From Sphingopyxis lindanitolerans (GTDB taxonomy: Bacteria > Pseudomonadota > Alphaproteobacteria > Sphingomonadales > Sphingomonadaceae), in contig NZ_CM009578.1 in NCBI RefSeq assembly GCF_002993885.1, positions 1,429,251 through 1,493,250 of the forward strand: a stretch of 64,000 nt of DNA, given 5' to 3'. A model generated the notes under the pieces. It was not told the origin of the DNA, searched no databases, and saw nothing but the letters and a program-made list of their open reading frames with translations. The position numbers were made by a program, and so were the translations under genes. Shown in pieces: positions 35,896 through 44,019 of the stretch. Numbering within the stretch: the first letter of the stretch is position 1; each line of letters begins with the position of its first letter.

Positions 35896-36585
35896 ATGGG
35901 GGGCGGGCTCGCTCCCCTTATTGCTGTCGTCGGCAGCGACGGGTCGGGCAAGTCGACCCTGTCGGCGGATCTGCTCGCGCATGTGCAAAAGACGCGGCAG
36001 GCCGAGAGCGGCTATCTCGGCCTCGGCTCGGGCGAACAGGGGCGGCGCATCGGGCGCTGGCCGATCATCGGCCCGCCGCTGCACCGCTTCCTCGACCGCA
36101 TCGCCGACCGGCTGCGCGAGCCCGATGAACCGATCCCCGGCCGGCTCGCGGCGCGCTATGCGCTGAACAAATCGAAGAAGCGCCGCGCAAAATTCGAGCA
36201 CCTGCTGGGTCGCCGCCGCGCGGGCGTGACGATCGTCACCGACCGCTATCCGCAGATCGAGGTGCCTGGCCTCCACGACGGCCCGATCCTCGCCGGCCGC
36301 GCGACCCATGCGCGCCTCGCGGCGATGCAGGCCGAGGAGCGCGCGCTTTATGCCGCCATGGCGACCTATGTCCCGACGCTCGTCATTCGGCTGCACGTCG
36401 ATGTCGACACGGTGATGGCGCGCAAGCCCGACCATGACCGCGCGCTGATCACGCGCAAGGTCGATACGGTGCCGCTGCTGACGTTCCATGGCGCCCCGAT
36501 CGTCGATATCGACGCGACGATTCCCTATGAGGAGGAATTGGCGCTGGCAATCGCGGCAGTGGATGCGGCGTTGGCGGAGGCCTGA
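35896..36585 (+). CDS. P-loop nucleoside/thymidylate-kinase-like protein
   Basis: The 229-residue protein has a clear Walker A GSDGSGKST (14-22), a DRYPQIEVPGLHD segment resembling the DRY/DRF motif of deoxynucleoside and thymidylate kinases (about 115) and a lid-like Arg-rich stretch (KSKKRRAKFEHLLGRRR) around residue 95. It is not the housekeeping Tmk by sequence. Similar kinases occur in polysaccharide clusters. Substrate unknown. It ends a three-gene run with the flippase and ICMT-like gene. Confidence 0.85.
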   Translation: MGGGLAPLIAVVGSDGSGKSTLSADLLAHVQKTRQAESGYLGLGSGEQGRRIGRWPIIGPPLHRFLDRIADRLREPDEPIPGRLAARYALNKSKKRRAKFEHLLGRRRAGVTIVTDRYPQIEVPGLHDGPILAGRATHARLAAMQAEERALYAAMATYVPTLVIRLHVDVDTVMARKPDHDRALITRKVDTVPLLTFHGAPIVDIDATIPYEEELALAIAAVDAALAEA

Positions 36586-36592
36586 CGCCTGC

Positions 36593-36679
36593 CGTCATTG
36601 CGAGCGCAGCGAAGCAATCTCCAGCTATCATCGCGCCGCATCGATAGCTGGAGATTGCTTCGCTGCGCTCGCAATGACG
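36593..36679. repeat. Long palindromic intergenic repeat (family B), copy 2
   Basis: Starts CGTCATTGCGAGCGCAGCGA and mirrors itself to end in CGCTGCGCTCGCAATGACG, with AATCTCCAGCTATC in each arm. The stem is almost perfect over about 38 bp per arm. It lies between two convergent genes. Confidence 0.88.
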
Positions 36680-36680
36680 A

Positions 36681-37451
36681 TCAGCTTGCGTTCCGCCCCG
36701 CCATGATCCTCTCGATCAGCACGATATCGGCGGGCTTGTCGGCGTCGATGCACGCTTCGCCCTCCGACATCGGCACCACCCGCGCCTCCAGGCCGAAACG
36801 CAGCCCGGCACGCGCGATACCCTGCTGGATGGTGAACAGCCGCAGCACCGCGCCGAGCAGCAGCCATGGGCCGAAGGCGGCGATGATTTTCAGCCCCTTC
36901 TTGCGGTCGCGCTCGATCCGCCCCCAGAAGTCGAGCAAGGGCAGCACCCGGCGCCCGCGCAGGCGGAACAGGTTCGCGCCCGACCACCAGCCGCCGCGAA
37001 ATTTCAGCCAGGTGCGCTGCGATTCGGGATAGCGCGCGAGCAGCACCCGCCGTTCGACCATCGCCACCGCGACGTCGCTATCCTCGGCCCCGACCAGAAA
37101 CTCGGCGATTATCGAAGGCGTGAGCAGGACATTGTCGGCGGTCGTCACCAGCACCGGCGCGTCGTCGTCGGGCAGCGCGGCGGCGAGCGAACTGCTGATC
37201 CCCTGCCCCGAATCCGAAAAATGCAGGTCGGCGAGACCCGCAAGGCCCGGCTCCGCCGCCAGCTCGGCGCTATTCTGCGCGAGCAGGGTGATCGGCCCGA
37301 CAAGCGGCGAAGCACGCAGCGCGCGCACGACATGGACGAGCATCGGCTGCCCCGCGACCGGCAACAACGCCTTGGTCGACGCCCCGCTGCCGGTCAGCAG
37401 TGGATCGGGGCCGGGGCGGCTGCCCGCCATCACGATCGCGGCGATCGTCAT
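36681..37451 (-). CDS. MobA-like nucleotidyltransferase-family protein
   Basis: The 256-residue protein has a nucleotidyltransferase Rossmann N-terminus: AAIVMAGSRPGPDPLLTGSG, then KALLPVAGQPMLVHVVRALR, and a VTTADNVLLTP metal-binding stretch near 92-102. The fingerprint differs from standard MobA or GlmU (no GxGTRM), so the substrate is open; sugar-phosphate or alditol-phosphate NTP transfer is possible in this envelope-type neighbourhood. It is coupled by ATGA to the upstream esterase gene. Confidence 0.85.
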   Translation of the reverse strand: MTIAAIVMAGSRPGPDPLLTGSGASTKALLPVAGQPMLVHVVRALRASPLVGPITLLAQNSAELAAEPGLAGLADLHFSDSGQGISSSLAAALPDDDAPVLVTTADNVLLTPSIIAEFLVGAEDSDVAVAMVERRVLLARYPESQRTWLKFRGGWWSGANLFRLRGRRVLPLLDFWGRIERDRKKGLKIIAAFGPWLLLGAVLRLFTIQQGIARAGLRFGLEARVVPMSEGEACIDADKPADIVLIERIMAGRNAS

Positions 37452-38404
37452 GGCGCAGCCTCGCGGACCGCGGCGACCCGCCGCCCGGTCACCCCGCGCA
37501 GGAAATCGCTCGCCTCCTCAAGCACCGGCCCGCGCGAGCGAAAAGGCCCCGACAGCGCCATGACGATGCCGCTGTGCCCGATGCCCGGATAGAGGCGCAA
37601 GCTGGCCGAACCGCCCGCCTTTTCGATTGCGGCGGCCAGATTCTGGCTGTTGCGCGGGCGCACCGTCGCATCCTCCTCGCCGCTCGCCAGCCACAGCGGC
37701 GGCGCGTCGCCGCGCGCATAAGCGATCGGCTGCGTCTTTTCCGCCGGCTTCACCTTGCCCATCGCCTTTTCGGCGAGCCCGCCCTTTTCCATCGGCAGGA
37801 AATCATAGGGACCGGCCAGCCCCGCGACCCCGCGAAGGATCGACGGATCGCTGTTCGCGGCGCGCAGCCATTGCGGATCGAGCGCCAGCATCACCGCATT
37901 ATAGGCGCCCGCCGAATGGCCCATCAGCGCGATCCGATCGGGATCGCCCGCAAGGCCGCCGATATGCCGATGCGTCCAGGCGACGGCGGCGGCGCTGTCC
38001 TTCAGGAAATCGGGCCAATGCGCCTTGGGCGTCAGGCGATAGTCGGGGATGACGACGACGAAGCCCTTTTGCGCGAGCGCGCGGCCGACGAAGCCATAGC
38101 TTTCGCGCGCCCCGCTGCTCCAGCCGCCGCCATAGAAGAAGATGATCACCGGCAACCTGTCGCCTTCGCGCGCCTGTTCGGGCACCCAGATGTCGAGCGA
38201 CTGGCGCGGGCCGTTGCCATAGAGCTGGCCGGCCAGCAGCAGCCGCGCCCCGCCGCCCGAGCCGAGCAGCCGGTCGGCCATGTCGAGCGATTTGGCGCCG
38301 CCCGCGACGATCATTTTCGTGCCGCCGCCGAACAGCAGCAGCAGAAGCACCGCCACGATGATGAATTTGATCAAACGCCGTCCTTTGACTTCGCGCCCCG
38401 TCAC
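37448..38404 (-). CDS. Membrane-anchored alpha/beta hydrolase (esterase/BD-FAE-like)
   Basis: The 318-residue protein has an N-terminal hydrophobic anchor (about 12-32), then a carboxylesterase-type core: oxyanion YGGGW near 92, nucleophile GHSAG near 168, acidic residue in ASGEEDATV and a terminal GIGHSG histidine. The annotated GTG at 38404 has no good ribosome-binding site; a TTG at 38374 is preceded by AAAGGA six bases upstream and may be the true start. It is coupled with the nucleotidyltransferase gene by ATGA. Confidence 0.85.
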   Translation of the reverse strand: MTGREVKGRRLIKFIIVAVLLLLLFGGGTKMIVAGGAKSLDMADRLLGSGGGARLLLAGQLYGNGPRQSLDIWVPEQAREGDRLPVIIFFYGGGWSSGARESYGFVGRALAQKGFVVVIPDYRLTPKAHWPDFLKDSAAAVAWTHRHIGGLAGDPDRIALMGHSAGAYNAVMLALDPQWLRAANSDPSILRGVAGLAGPYDFLPMEKGGLAEKAMGKVKPAEKTQPIAYARGDAPPLWLASGEEDATVRPRNSQNLAAAIEKAGGSASLRLYPGIGHSGIVMALSGPFRSRGPVLEEASDFLRGVTGRRVAAVREAAP

Positions 38405-38524
38405 AGGCCCCGCGCCCTACAGGGCTGCGCCGCAGCGAACAAGATGAAGCTTGGAACGCGCCGGCAGAGCATTGACGCCGCGCCTTATCCCGTTACGTTG
38501 CAATAAAAAACGGGATGAGAGACG

Positions 38525-39628
38525 ATGCTGACAAAAGGCGATGATTTTCCGTTGCATCAGACCAGCGAGCCGATTGCGTTCGCGGGCACCGACCGCAACT
38601 TCTACGACCGCTATTTCTTCAACGGCACCAGCCCCGACGGGTCGGTCTTCTTTGCCGCGGCGATGGGATTCTATCCGCAGCTCGGCATCGTCGACGCAAG
38701 CTTTTGCGTCATCGTCGACGGGGTGCAGCATAACCTGCGCGCCAGCCGCCGCTCGGGCGGCGAGCGGCTCGACCTGTCGGTCGGCCCGATCGCGCTCAGC
38801 ATCGACATGCCGTTGGAGGTCGTGACGCTGCGCATCGCGGCCAATGATGGCCCGCTGGCCGCCGAACTGATGTTCACCGGCCGCCATTTCCCGATCGAGG
38901 AGCCGCGCTTCATCCGCCGCAACGGCACGCGCCTGTTCATGGACTATACGCGGATGACCCAGAATGGGCGCTGGTCGGGCTGGCTGTCGGTCGACGGCGC
39001 GCGCATCGACGCGGCGAGCGACTGGGCGGGCACGCGCGACCGGAGCTGGGGCGTCCGCCCGGTCGGCGCGAGCGAGCCGCAACCGCCTCCGCAAGGCAAT
39101 TTCAACCAATTCTTCTGGCTGTGGACGCCGTGCAATTTCGGCGATCGCTCGCTTTTCTTCCACAGCAACGACGATGGCGCGGGCCATCCGTGGAACCGCC
39201 GCGCGGTGATCGTCGGCGACGGCGGAGCCGGGGGCGGGAACGAGCAGCATTTCGACGCCGCGACCTTCGCGGTCGATTGGCAGGCGGGAACGCGGCGAAT
39301 CGCGCGCATGACCGCCGACCTCGGCAGCGGCCGCTCGCTGGTGCTGAACCCGACCGGCCCGGTGTTCGCGATGAGCGGACTTGGCTACACCCATCCGCTC
39401 TGGAGCCACGGCCTCGACCATGGCCCCGAACCGGCTGTCGCGCACGACAGCCTGACGGAACCCGAACGCGGCTGGGGCAATCCGCTCGCGATGCATATCC
39501 AGGCGCTCGTCACCGCCGAGCTTACCGACGGCGGCAGCACGCATCGCGGCGTCGGCGTGCTCGAACAATTGTTCGTCGGCCCGCACGCCCCGACCGGCCT
39601 GACCGGCCTGATGGACCCCGCCGCATGA
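38525..39628 (+). CDS. Conserved 367-residue protein of unknown function (AttH/CrtC-like resemblance)
   Basis: I do not recognise a firm family. There is no signal peptide or membrane segment. The sequence is rich in beta-strand-like stretches with Trp/Asp/Gly motifs (TRDRSWGVRP, NFNQFFWLWTPCNF, WNRRAVIVGDGG), a pattern that recalls the lipocalin-like two-domain AttH/CrtC hydratase group. The next gene, an APH-type phosphotransferase, overlaps by ATGA, so the pair is co-translated. In other bacteria such phosphotransferases serve small-molecule catabolism, suggesting this protein acts on the same unknown compound. Confidence 0.82.
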   Translation: MLTKGDDFPLHQTSEPIAFAGTDRNFYDRYFFNGTSPDGSVFFAAAMGFYPQLGIVDASFCVIVDGVQHNLRASRRSGGERLDLSVGPIALSIDMPLEVVTLRIAANDGPLAAELMFTGRHFPIEEPRFIRRNGTRLFMDYTRMTQNGRWSGWLSVDGARIDAASDWAGTRDRSWGVRPVGASEPQPPPQGNFNQFFWLWTPCNFGDRSLFFHSNDDGAGHPWNRRAVIVGDGGAGGGNEQHFDAATFAVDWQAGTRRIARMTADLGSGRSLVLNPTGPVFAMSGLGYTHPLWSHGLDHGPEPAVAHDSLTEPERGWGNPLAMHIQALVTAELTDGGSTHRGVGVLEQLFVGPHAPTGLTGLMDPAA

Positions 39629-40680
39629 GCTTCCCGACCTCGCCCGCGGCGATGAGTCCGGCCTGGCTGGCAGAAAAACTGGGGCAGGCGCCCGATGCGC
39701 TGCGCGGATTCAGCGTCGCCAAGGTCGGCACCGGCCAGATGTGCGACAGCTTCCGCCTGACGCTCGATTGGGCGGGCAATTGGGCAGGCGACGTCGATGT
39801 GCCCGCCACGGTCGTCGCCAAATGCCCGAGCCACGACGAGGCGAGCCGCAGCATCGCCAAGCTCACTGGCACCTATGTCAAGGAAGTGAGCTGGTATCGC
39901 GAGCTTGCGGCGGGAAGCGGAGTCGCGGCGCCGCATTGCCACCATGCCGAGATCGCCGACGACGACGTCGATTTCGTGCTGATCCTGTCCGACCTCGCCC
40001 CCGCGCGGCAGGGCGACCAACTCGCCGGGCTCGGTCTCGCCGGGCTTGCACCGTGCATCGATGCCGCCGCCGGGCTGCACGCCCTGCTCTGGGACGATCC
40101 GCGGCTCGATACGCTGCCGTGGCTCGTGCGCGACAACGGCGATGTGATCCGCGCGCTCTTCCCGCAATTCTACACCGGATTTCGCGAACGCTATGCCGAC
40201 CGGCTCGCGCCCGAGGTGCTCGACCTGGGTGCGGGGATCGTCGAAAAGATCGACGCCTATCTCGCGCGCCAGGCCGCGGCGCGGACGATCGTCCACGGCG
40301 ATCTTCGGATCGACAATATCCTGTTCGCGCCGGGCGGAGCGCGCTGCTGGCTCGTCGACTGGCAGACGCTGGGGCGCGGCAGCGGCGCGGCCGATCTCGC
40401 CTATCTGGTCGGCACCAGCATCGCCGACCCGGTCGAGCGCGCCGCCGCCGACCGCCCCGCCTTCGACCATTGGCTCGCGGCGCTCCGCGCGCGCGGGATC
40501 GATCCCGACGAAGCCGGCCTCTGGTCCGACTATCGCGCCGGCGCGCTCAGCGGCTATTTCATGGCGGTCTTCGCATCGATGAGCGTCGAGCGCACGGCGC
40601 GCGGCGACGAGATGTTCGCGGTCATGGCCGAACGCCCGGCGCGGCAGGCGCTGATGCTGGGGAGCCTGGACCTGCTCTAG
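39625..40680 (+). CDS. APH/choline-kinase-fold phosphotransferase
   Basis: The 351-residue protein has the aminoglycoside-phosphotransferase/ecdysteroid-kinase fold: VVAKCPS with the nucleotide-binding Lys near 75, the catalytic loop HGDLRIDNIL (about 224-233) and the metal-binding WLVDWQTLGRG. Members of this subgroup phosphorylate hydroxyl groups of small molecules and often accompany acyl-CoA dehydrogenases; none is nearby. It is not a known resistance enzyme by sequence. The start at 39625 is set by the ATGA overlap with the preceding gene. Confidence 0.88.
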   Translation: MSFPTSPAAMSPAWLAEKLGQAPDALRGFSVAKVGTGQMCDSFRLTLDWAGNWAGDVDVPATVVAKCPSHDEASRSIAKLTGTYVKEVSWYRELAAGSGVAAPHCHHAEIADDDVDFVLILSDLAPARQGDQLAGLGLAGLAPCIDAAAGLHALLWDDPRLDTLPWLVRDNGDVIRALFPQFYTGFRERYADRLAPEVLDLGAGIVEKIDAYLARQAAARTIVHGDLRIDNILFAPGGARCWLVDWQTLGRGSGAADLAYLVGTSIADPVERAAADRPAFDHWLAALRARGIDPDEAGLWSDYRAGALSGYFMAVFASMSVERTARGDEMFAVMAERPARQALMLGSLDLL

Positions 40681-40729
40681 CCCCCTGTTGGAATGCCGGA
40701 AGCGACCAAAAAGCCCACCTCTCCACCAT

Positions 40730-40834
40730 CGTCACCCTGAACTTGTTTCAGGGTCCATGGCCCGCCGTCTCCTTCGGCGCGGCGCTGGACGTGAGCGCAG
40801 GCCATGGATGCTGAAACAAGTTCAGCATGACGAC
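40730..40834. repeat. Paired inverted palindromic repeat (family D)
   Basis: CGTCACCCTGAACTTGTTTC... at 40730-40762 is mirrored by 40800-40834, and each arm is itself palindromic (CCCTGAAC/TTTCAGGG; GCTGAAAC/GTTCAGC). It lies in the 273-bp gap between the phosphotransferase and rpsI, which otherwise holds only the rpsI terminator. Confidence 0.82.
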
Positions 40835-40891
40835 ATTATATGGCCGCGCCCCACCCCAAAGCGGACCGCCAGTCGCCCCGTTTCCCCATGG

Positions 40892-40922
40892 AAAAAGGGC
40901 GGCCCGTTGCCGGACCGCCCTT
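40892..40922 (-). terminator. Rho-independent terminator of rplM-rpsI
   Basis: On the minus strand AAGGGCGG and CCGCCCTT form a strong stem with an inner hairpin, followed by a run of five T. It lies about 30 bp past the rpsI stop. Confidence 0.8.
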
Positions 40923-40953
40923 CCCCTTCTCCACCCGTCGGTGGAAAAAGCTG

Positions 40954-41454
40954 TTAGCGCTTCGAGAACTGGAAGCTGCGGCGGGCCTTCGCCTTGCCGT
41001 ACTTCTTGCGCTCGACCGCGCGGCTGTCGCGGGTCAGGAAGCCGGCCGTCTTGACGACGCCGCGCAGCGCGGGCTCGAAGCGGGTCAGTGCCTGGGCGAT
41101 GCCGTGCAGAACGGCGCCCGCCTGGCCCGACAGGCCGCCGCCCTTGACGGTCGCGATCACGTCATACTGGCCGACGCGTTCGGTCAGGCCGAACGGCTGG
41201 TTGATGACGAGGCGCAGCGTCGGGCGCGCGAAATAGACTTCCTGGTCGCGGCCGTTGACGGTGATCTTGCCCGTGCCGGGCTTGACCCACACGCGGGCGA
41301 CGGCGTCCTTGCGGCGGCCGGTCGCATAGGCGCGGCCCTGCTTGTCGACGATCTTTTCGCGCAGCGGCGCGGTCGAGATCTGGGGAGCGACGGCGGCGCC
41401 TTCAACGGCACCGGCGAGATCCTTGAGATCGGTCATGGTCTGTTCGTCAGCCAT
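40954..41454 (-). CDS. rpsI: 30S ribosomal protein S9
   Basis: The 166-residue protein has the S9 core from [19 protein letters not shown] to the basic tail [16 protein letters not shown], whose end reaches the P-site tRNA. An N-terminal extension of about 38 residues (Asp/Ala-rich) makes it longer than E. coli S9 (130), as is usual in this bacterial group. Its start overlaps the rplM stop by one base (TAATG). Confidence 0.97.
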   Translation of the reverse strand: MADEQTMTDLKDLAGAVEGAAVAPQISTAPLREKIVDKQGRAYATGRRKDAVARVWVKPGTGKITVNGRDQEVYFARPTLRLVINQPFGLTERVGQYDVIATVKGGGLSGQAGAVLHGIAQALTRFEPALRGVVKTAGFLTRDSRAVERKKYGKAKARRSFQFSKR

Positions 41455-41936
41455 TATGCACCCACCTTGTTCTTGCGGTTCATCGACGCGACGTCGATCA
41501 CTTCGGGACTCTGCCCTTCATGCGGATGTTCGGCGCCGGCGAAAATGCGCAGGTTGCGCATCTGCTGACGGCCGAGCGGGCCGCGCGGGATCATCCGCTC
41601 GACGGCCTTTTCGAGCACGCGCTCGGGGAAACGGCCTTCCAAAATCTTCTGGGGGCTGGTTTCCTTGATGCCGCCGGCATAGCCGGTGTGCTTGTAATAG
41701 CGCTTGTCGGCCATCTTCTTGCCGGTGAACGCCACCTTCTCGGCATTGATGACGATGACATTGTCACCGCAATCGACGTGCGGGGTAAAGCTCGGCTTGT
41801 GCTTGCCGCGCAGGATGTTGGCGATAATCGACGCAACGCGGCCCACGACCAGACCGTCGGCGTCGATCAGCACCCATTTCTTCTCGACCGTCGCGGCGTT
41901 CGCCGATGCGGTCGTCTTGGTCAGCGCCTTGATCAT
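41454..41936 (-). CDS. rplM: 50S ribosomal protein L13
   Basis: The 160-residue L13 shows [51 protein letters not shown] and [20 protein letters not shown]. The start at 41936 is preceded by AGGAGG; the longer frame upstream has no L13 sequence. A two-gene operon with rpsI, ended by the hairpin at 40892. Confidence 0.97.
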   Translation of the reverse strand: MIKALTKTTASANAATVEKKWVLIDADGLVVGRVASIIANILRGKHKPSFTPHVDCGDNVIVINAEKVAFTGKKMADKRYYKHTGYAGGIKETSPQKILEGRFPERVLEKAVERMIPRGPLGRQQMRNLRIFAGAEHPHEGQSPEVIDVASMNRKNKVGA

Positions 41937-42039
41937 GGCGACCTCCTTGACAGATAGGGACCAGGGCGATGGGAAAGCCGCCGCCCGAAACAAACCGCGC
42001 CGCCGCCCCAAAAGGAACGAAGCGGCGCTTCGGAGCGGG

Positions 42040-42068
42040 CCAATGACCCCGAACGCACAAAAAGTCAA
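42040..42068 (-). promoter_or_regulatory. Candidate rplM promoter
   Basis: On the minus strand TTGACT (42068-42063) and CATTGG (42045-42040) are 17 bp apart. The RNA would have a leader of about 100 bases containing a GAAGCGCCGCTTC hairpin, where ribosomal-protein autoregulation could act. Called by eye. Confidence 0.35.
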
Positions 42069-42111
42069 CTATGCAGCGGCTTTGCTGACGGGTATCAGAA
42101 TACCCTATCGC

Positions 42112-42894
42112 CTATTCGCCGGCGGCGAGCGTCCGGATGCGCTCCTCGACGAGCTTGCGTTCGCCGGGATGAGCGGCGGCGATCCAGGTCCGGCGGCGCT
42201 CGCTCATGACCAGTCCGGTCGTCGTGTCGATCGTCCATGTCGTATCGATCCCGATCGGTTCGGCCCCGCCCGCTCCGGCCTTGATCGTGGCCCGTTCGGA
42301 TTTCGTCACGGTGCGCAAGACCCCCTTTTGCTCGACGGACAGACCCGGAGCGTCCTCCTCGATCGCCGGATTCGCCGCCGCGACGAGCGCGCGAACATCC
42401 GCCGTGGCAAGTTTTTCGCGCTCTGCCGGCGGCAGCGCGGCCAGCAGGCCCGCCAGTTGTTTCGCTTCGCCCCGCGTCGCCGCCGCGCCCATGTCCTGCG
42501 CCCGGCCGAGCACGCGCTGCCAGAGGGCATCGGGATCGACGAGCGTGATGGCGCTACCGTCGGAGGCGATCAAATAGCTTATCGGCTGATCGACCAGTGG
42601 GTGCAGCATTGCGGTCACCGCCCGCACGACGTCGGGCGCCGCGTCGGATTCGATCCCGCGCAGAATCGCGACCAGCCGCACGCCGCGGCCCGCCCGGCTC
42701 CACTGGAGGTCATAGACCAAGGCATAGCTCGCCATCGTTCCATCGCGCGCCAGCCGCCGCGTGGTGACGCGATAGACCATCGGCCGATCGGTCGGCGGCG
42801 CAAACCGTGACGGCGCGGCGGTCAGGAGCGCCGCCGGCGGCGACGCGGGCGGCAGGGGCTGCGCGGCGAGCAGCAGCAACGCCGTGCCGATCAT
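42112..42894 (-). CDS. Putative exported protein of unknown function coupled to ctaA
   Basis: The 260-residue product begins MIGTALLLLAAQPLPPA, a short hydrophobic signal, and continues as a mostly beta/alpha soluble protein. I do not recognise a family; segments such as VYRVTTRRLARDGTMASY and GIDTTWTIDTTTGLV look like the bacterial outer-envelope DUF type with repeated strands. The start at 42894 overlaps the ctaA stop (ATGA), so it is co-translated with heme A synthase. A link to respiratory-chain assembly is possible but unsupported. Confidence 0.8.
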   Translation of the reverse strand: MIGTALLLLAAQPLPPASPPAALLTAAPSRFAPPTDRPMVYRVTTRRLARDGTMASYALVYDLQWSRAGRGVRLVAILRGIESDAAPDVVRAVTAMLHPLVDQPISYLIASDGSAITLVDPDALWQRVLGRAQDMGAAATRGEAKQLAGLLAALPPAEREKLATADVRALVAAANPAIEEDAPGLSVEQKGVLRTVTKSERATIKAGAGGAEPIGIDTTWTIDTTTGLVMSERRRTWIAAAHPGERKLVEERIRTLAAGE

Positions 42895-43913
42895 GCGGCC
42901 GGGCGGCCCAGTCGATGCAGCGCCGCCGCCGTCACCGCGACGAGGATCGCGCCCGTCACCTGGTGCAGCGCCGCGATCTCCATCGACACGCCGGTCACCA
43001 CGGTCAGGATGCCGAGGGTCATCTGCACCGCGACGACGACGAGCAGCAGCTTCGGCTCGATCCGCGCGCCGCGGCGCGCGAGCGTCCGCGCCAGCAACAG
43101 CAGCGCGACGGCCGCGACCCACGACCACCAGCGATGGAGGAAATGGACAAGGAAGGGGTCGTTGGTGAAGGCAAACCAGGCCCCGTGCGACCAGTCGATG
43201 CCTTCGGGCACGAACCGGCCGTTCATCGACGGCCAGGTGCTGGCGACATAGCCGGCGTTAAGCCCGGCGACCCAGGCGCCGAGCATCAACTGGACGAACA
43301 GGATCGCGATCACCAGCATCGCCGCGCCGGTCGGCCGCGCCCGGCGCGCGCCGGGATCGCGCGCCATCACCGCAAAGTCGCGCGCGGTCCAGACGAGCGC
43401 GACGAGCAGGAAGAGCGCGGTCAGCAGATGCGTCGCGAGCCGGAAGTGGCTGACGTCGGTGCGGTCGGCAAGACCCGAGACGACCATCCACCAGCCGATC
43501 GCGCCCTGCAGTCCGACGAGCGCCACGAGCCCGACGAGCCGCCAGCCATAGCCCGCCGGAATCGCGCGCCGCCAGGCATAATAGGCCAGCGGCACGAGCA
43601 GCGCGACCCCGACCAGCCGGCCGAGGACGCGGTGCAGCCATTCCCAGAAGAAGATGCCCTTGAACGCCGCGAGCGACATGCCGGCGTTGATCTCGCGATA
43701 TTCGGGGATCTGCTTGTATTTCTCGAACGCGGCCTGCCACGCCGCGTCGCTGAACGGCGGGAATATCCCCGACACCGGCTTCCATTCGGTAATCGACAGG
43801 CCCGATTCGGTCAGGCGGGTGATGCCGCCGACGGCGACGATGGCGATCACGAGCAAGGCCACGATCCAGAGCCAGCAGGCGAGCGTTGCGGGGCGGGGAT
43901 TGGCGTGCGACAT
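42891..43913 (-). CDS. ctaA: Heme A synthase (COX15-type)
   Basis: The 340-residue polytopic protein oxidises heme O to heme A for aa3-type oxidase. It has about eight membrane helices and the COX15 landmarks ITRLTESGLSITEWKPVSG, PEYREINAGMSLAAFKGIFF, WEWLHRVLGR (with a heme-ligand His) and later LVHFLHRWWSWV and IAALHQVTGA with the second pair of histidines. This is the longer type without the Bacillus disulfide. ctaB and the oxidase genes are not in view. Confidence 0.95.
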   Translation of the reverse strand: MSHANPRPATLACWLWIVALLVIAIVAVGGITRLTESGLSITEWKPVSGIFPPFSDAAWQAAFEKYKQIPEYREINAGMSLAAFKGIFFWEWLHRVLGRLVGVALLVPLAYYAWRRAIPAGYGWRLVGLVALVGLQGAIGWWMVVSGLADRTDVSHFRLATHLLTALFLLVALVWTARDFAVMARDPGARRARPTGAAMLVIAILFVQLMLGAWVAGLNAGYVASTWPSMNGRFVPEGIDWSHGAWFAFTNDPFLVHFLHRWWSWVAAVALLLLARTLARRGARIEPKLLLVVVAVQMTLGILTVVTGVSMEIAALHQVTGAILVAVTAAALHRLGRPAA

Positions 43914-44019
43914 GGGGCCGCCCTATCGGCGCTTGCCGGGCGATAGGCAAGAGGGGGCGAAAGCCGGGCACGCAGCGAAATTCATGGCCGCGACAGGCGG
44001 CGCTTGATAAGCGACGGCG

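Noticed and set aside
39625-40680. Aminoglycoside resistance gene
   Set aside because: It has the APH fold but belongs to the broad catabolic phosphotransferase subgroup and is coupled to an unknown chromosomal gene.
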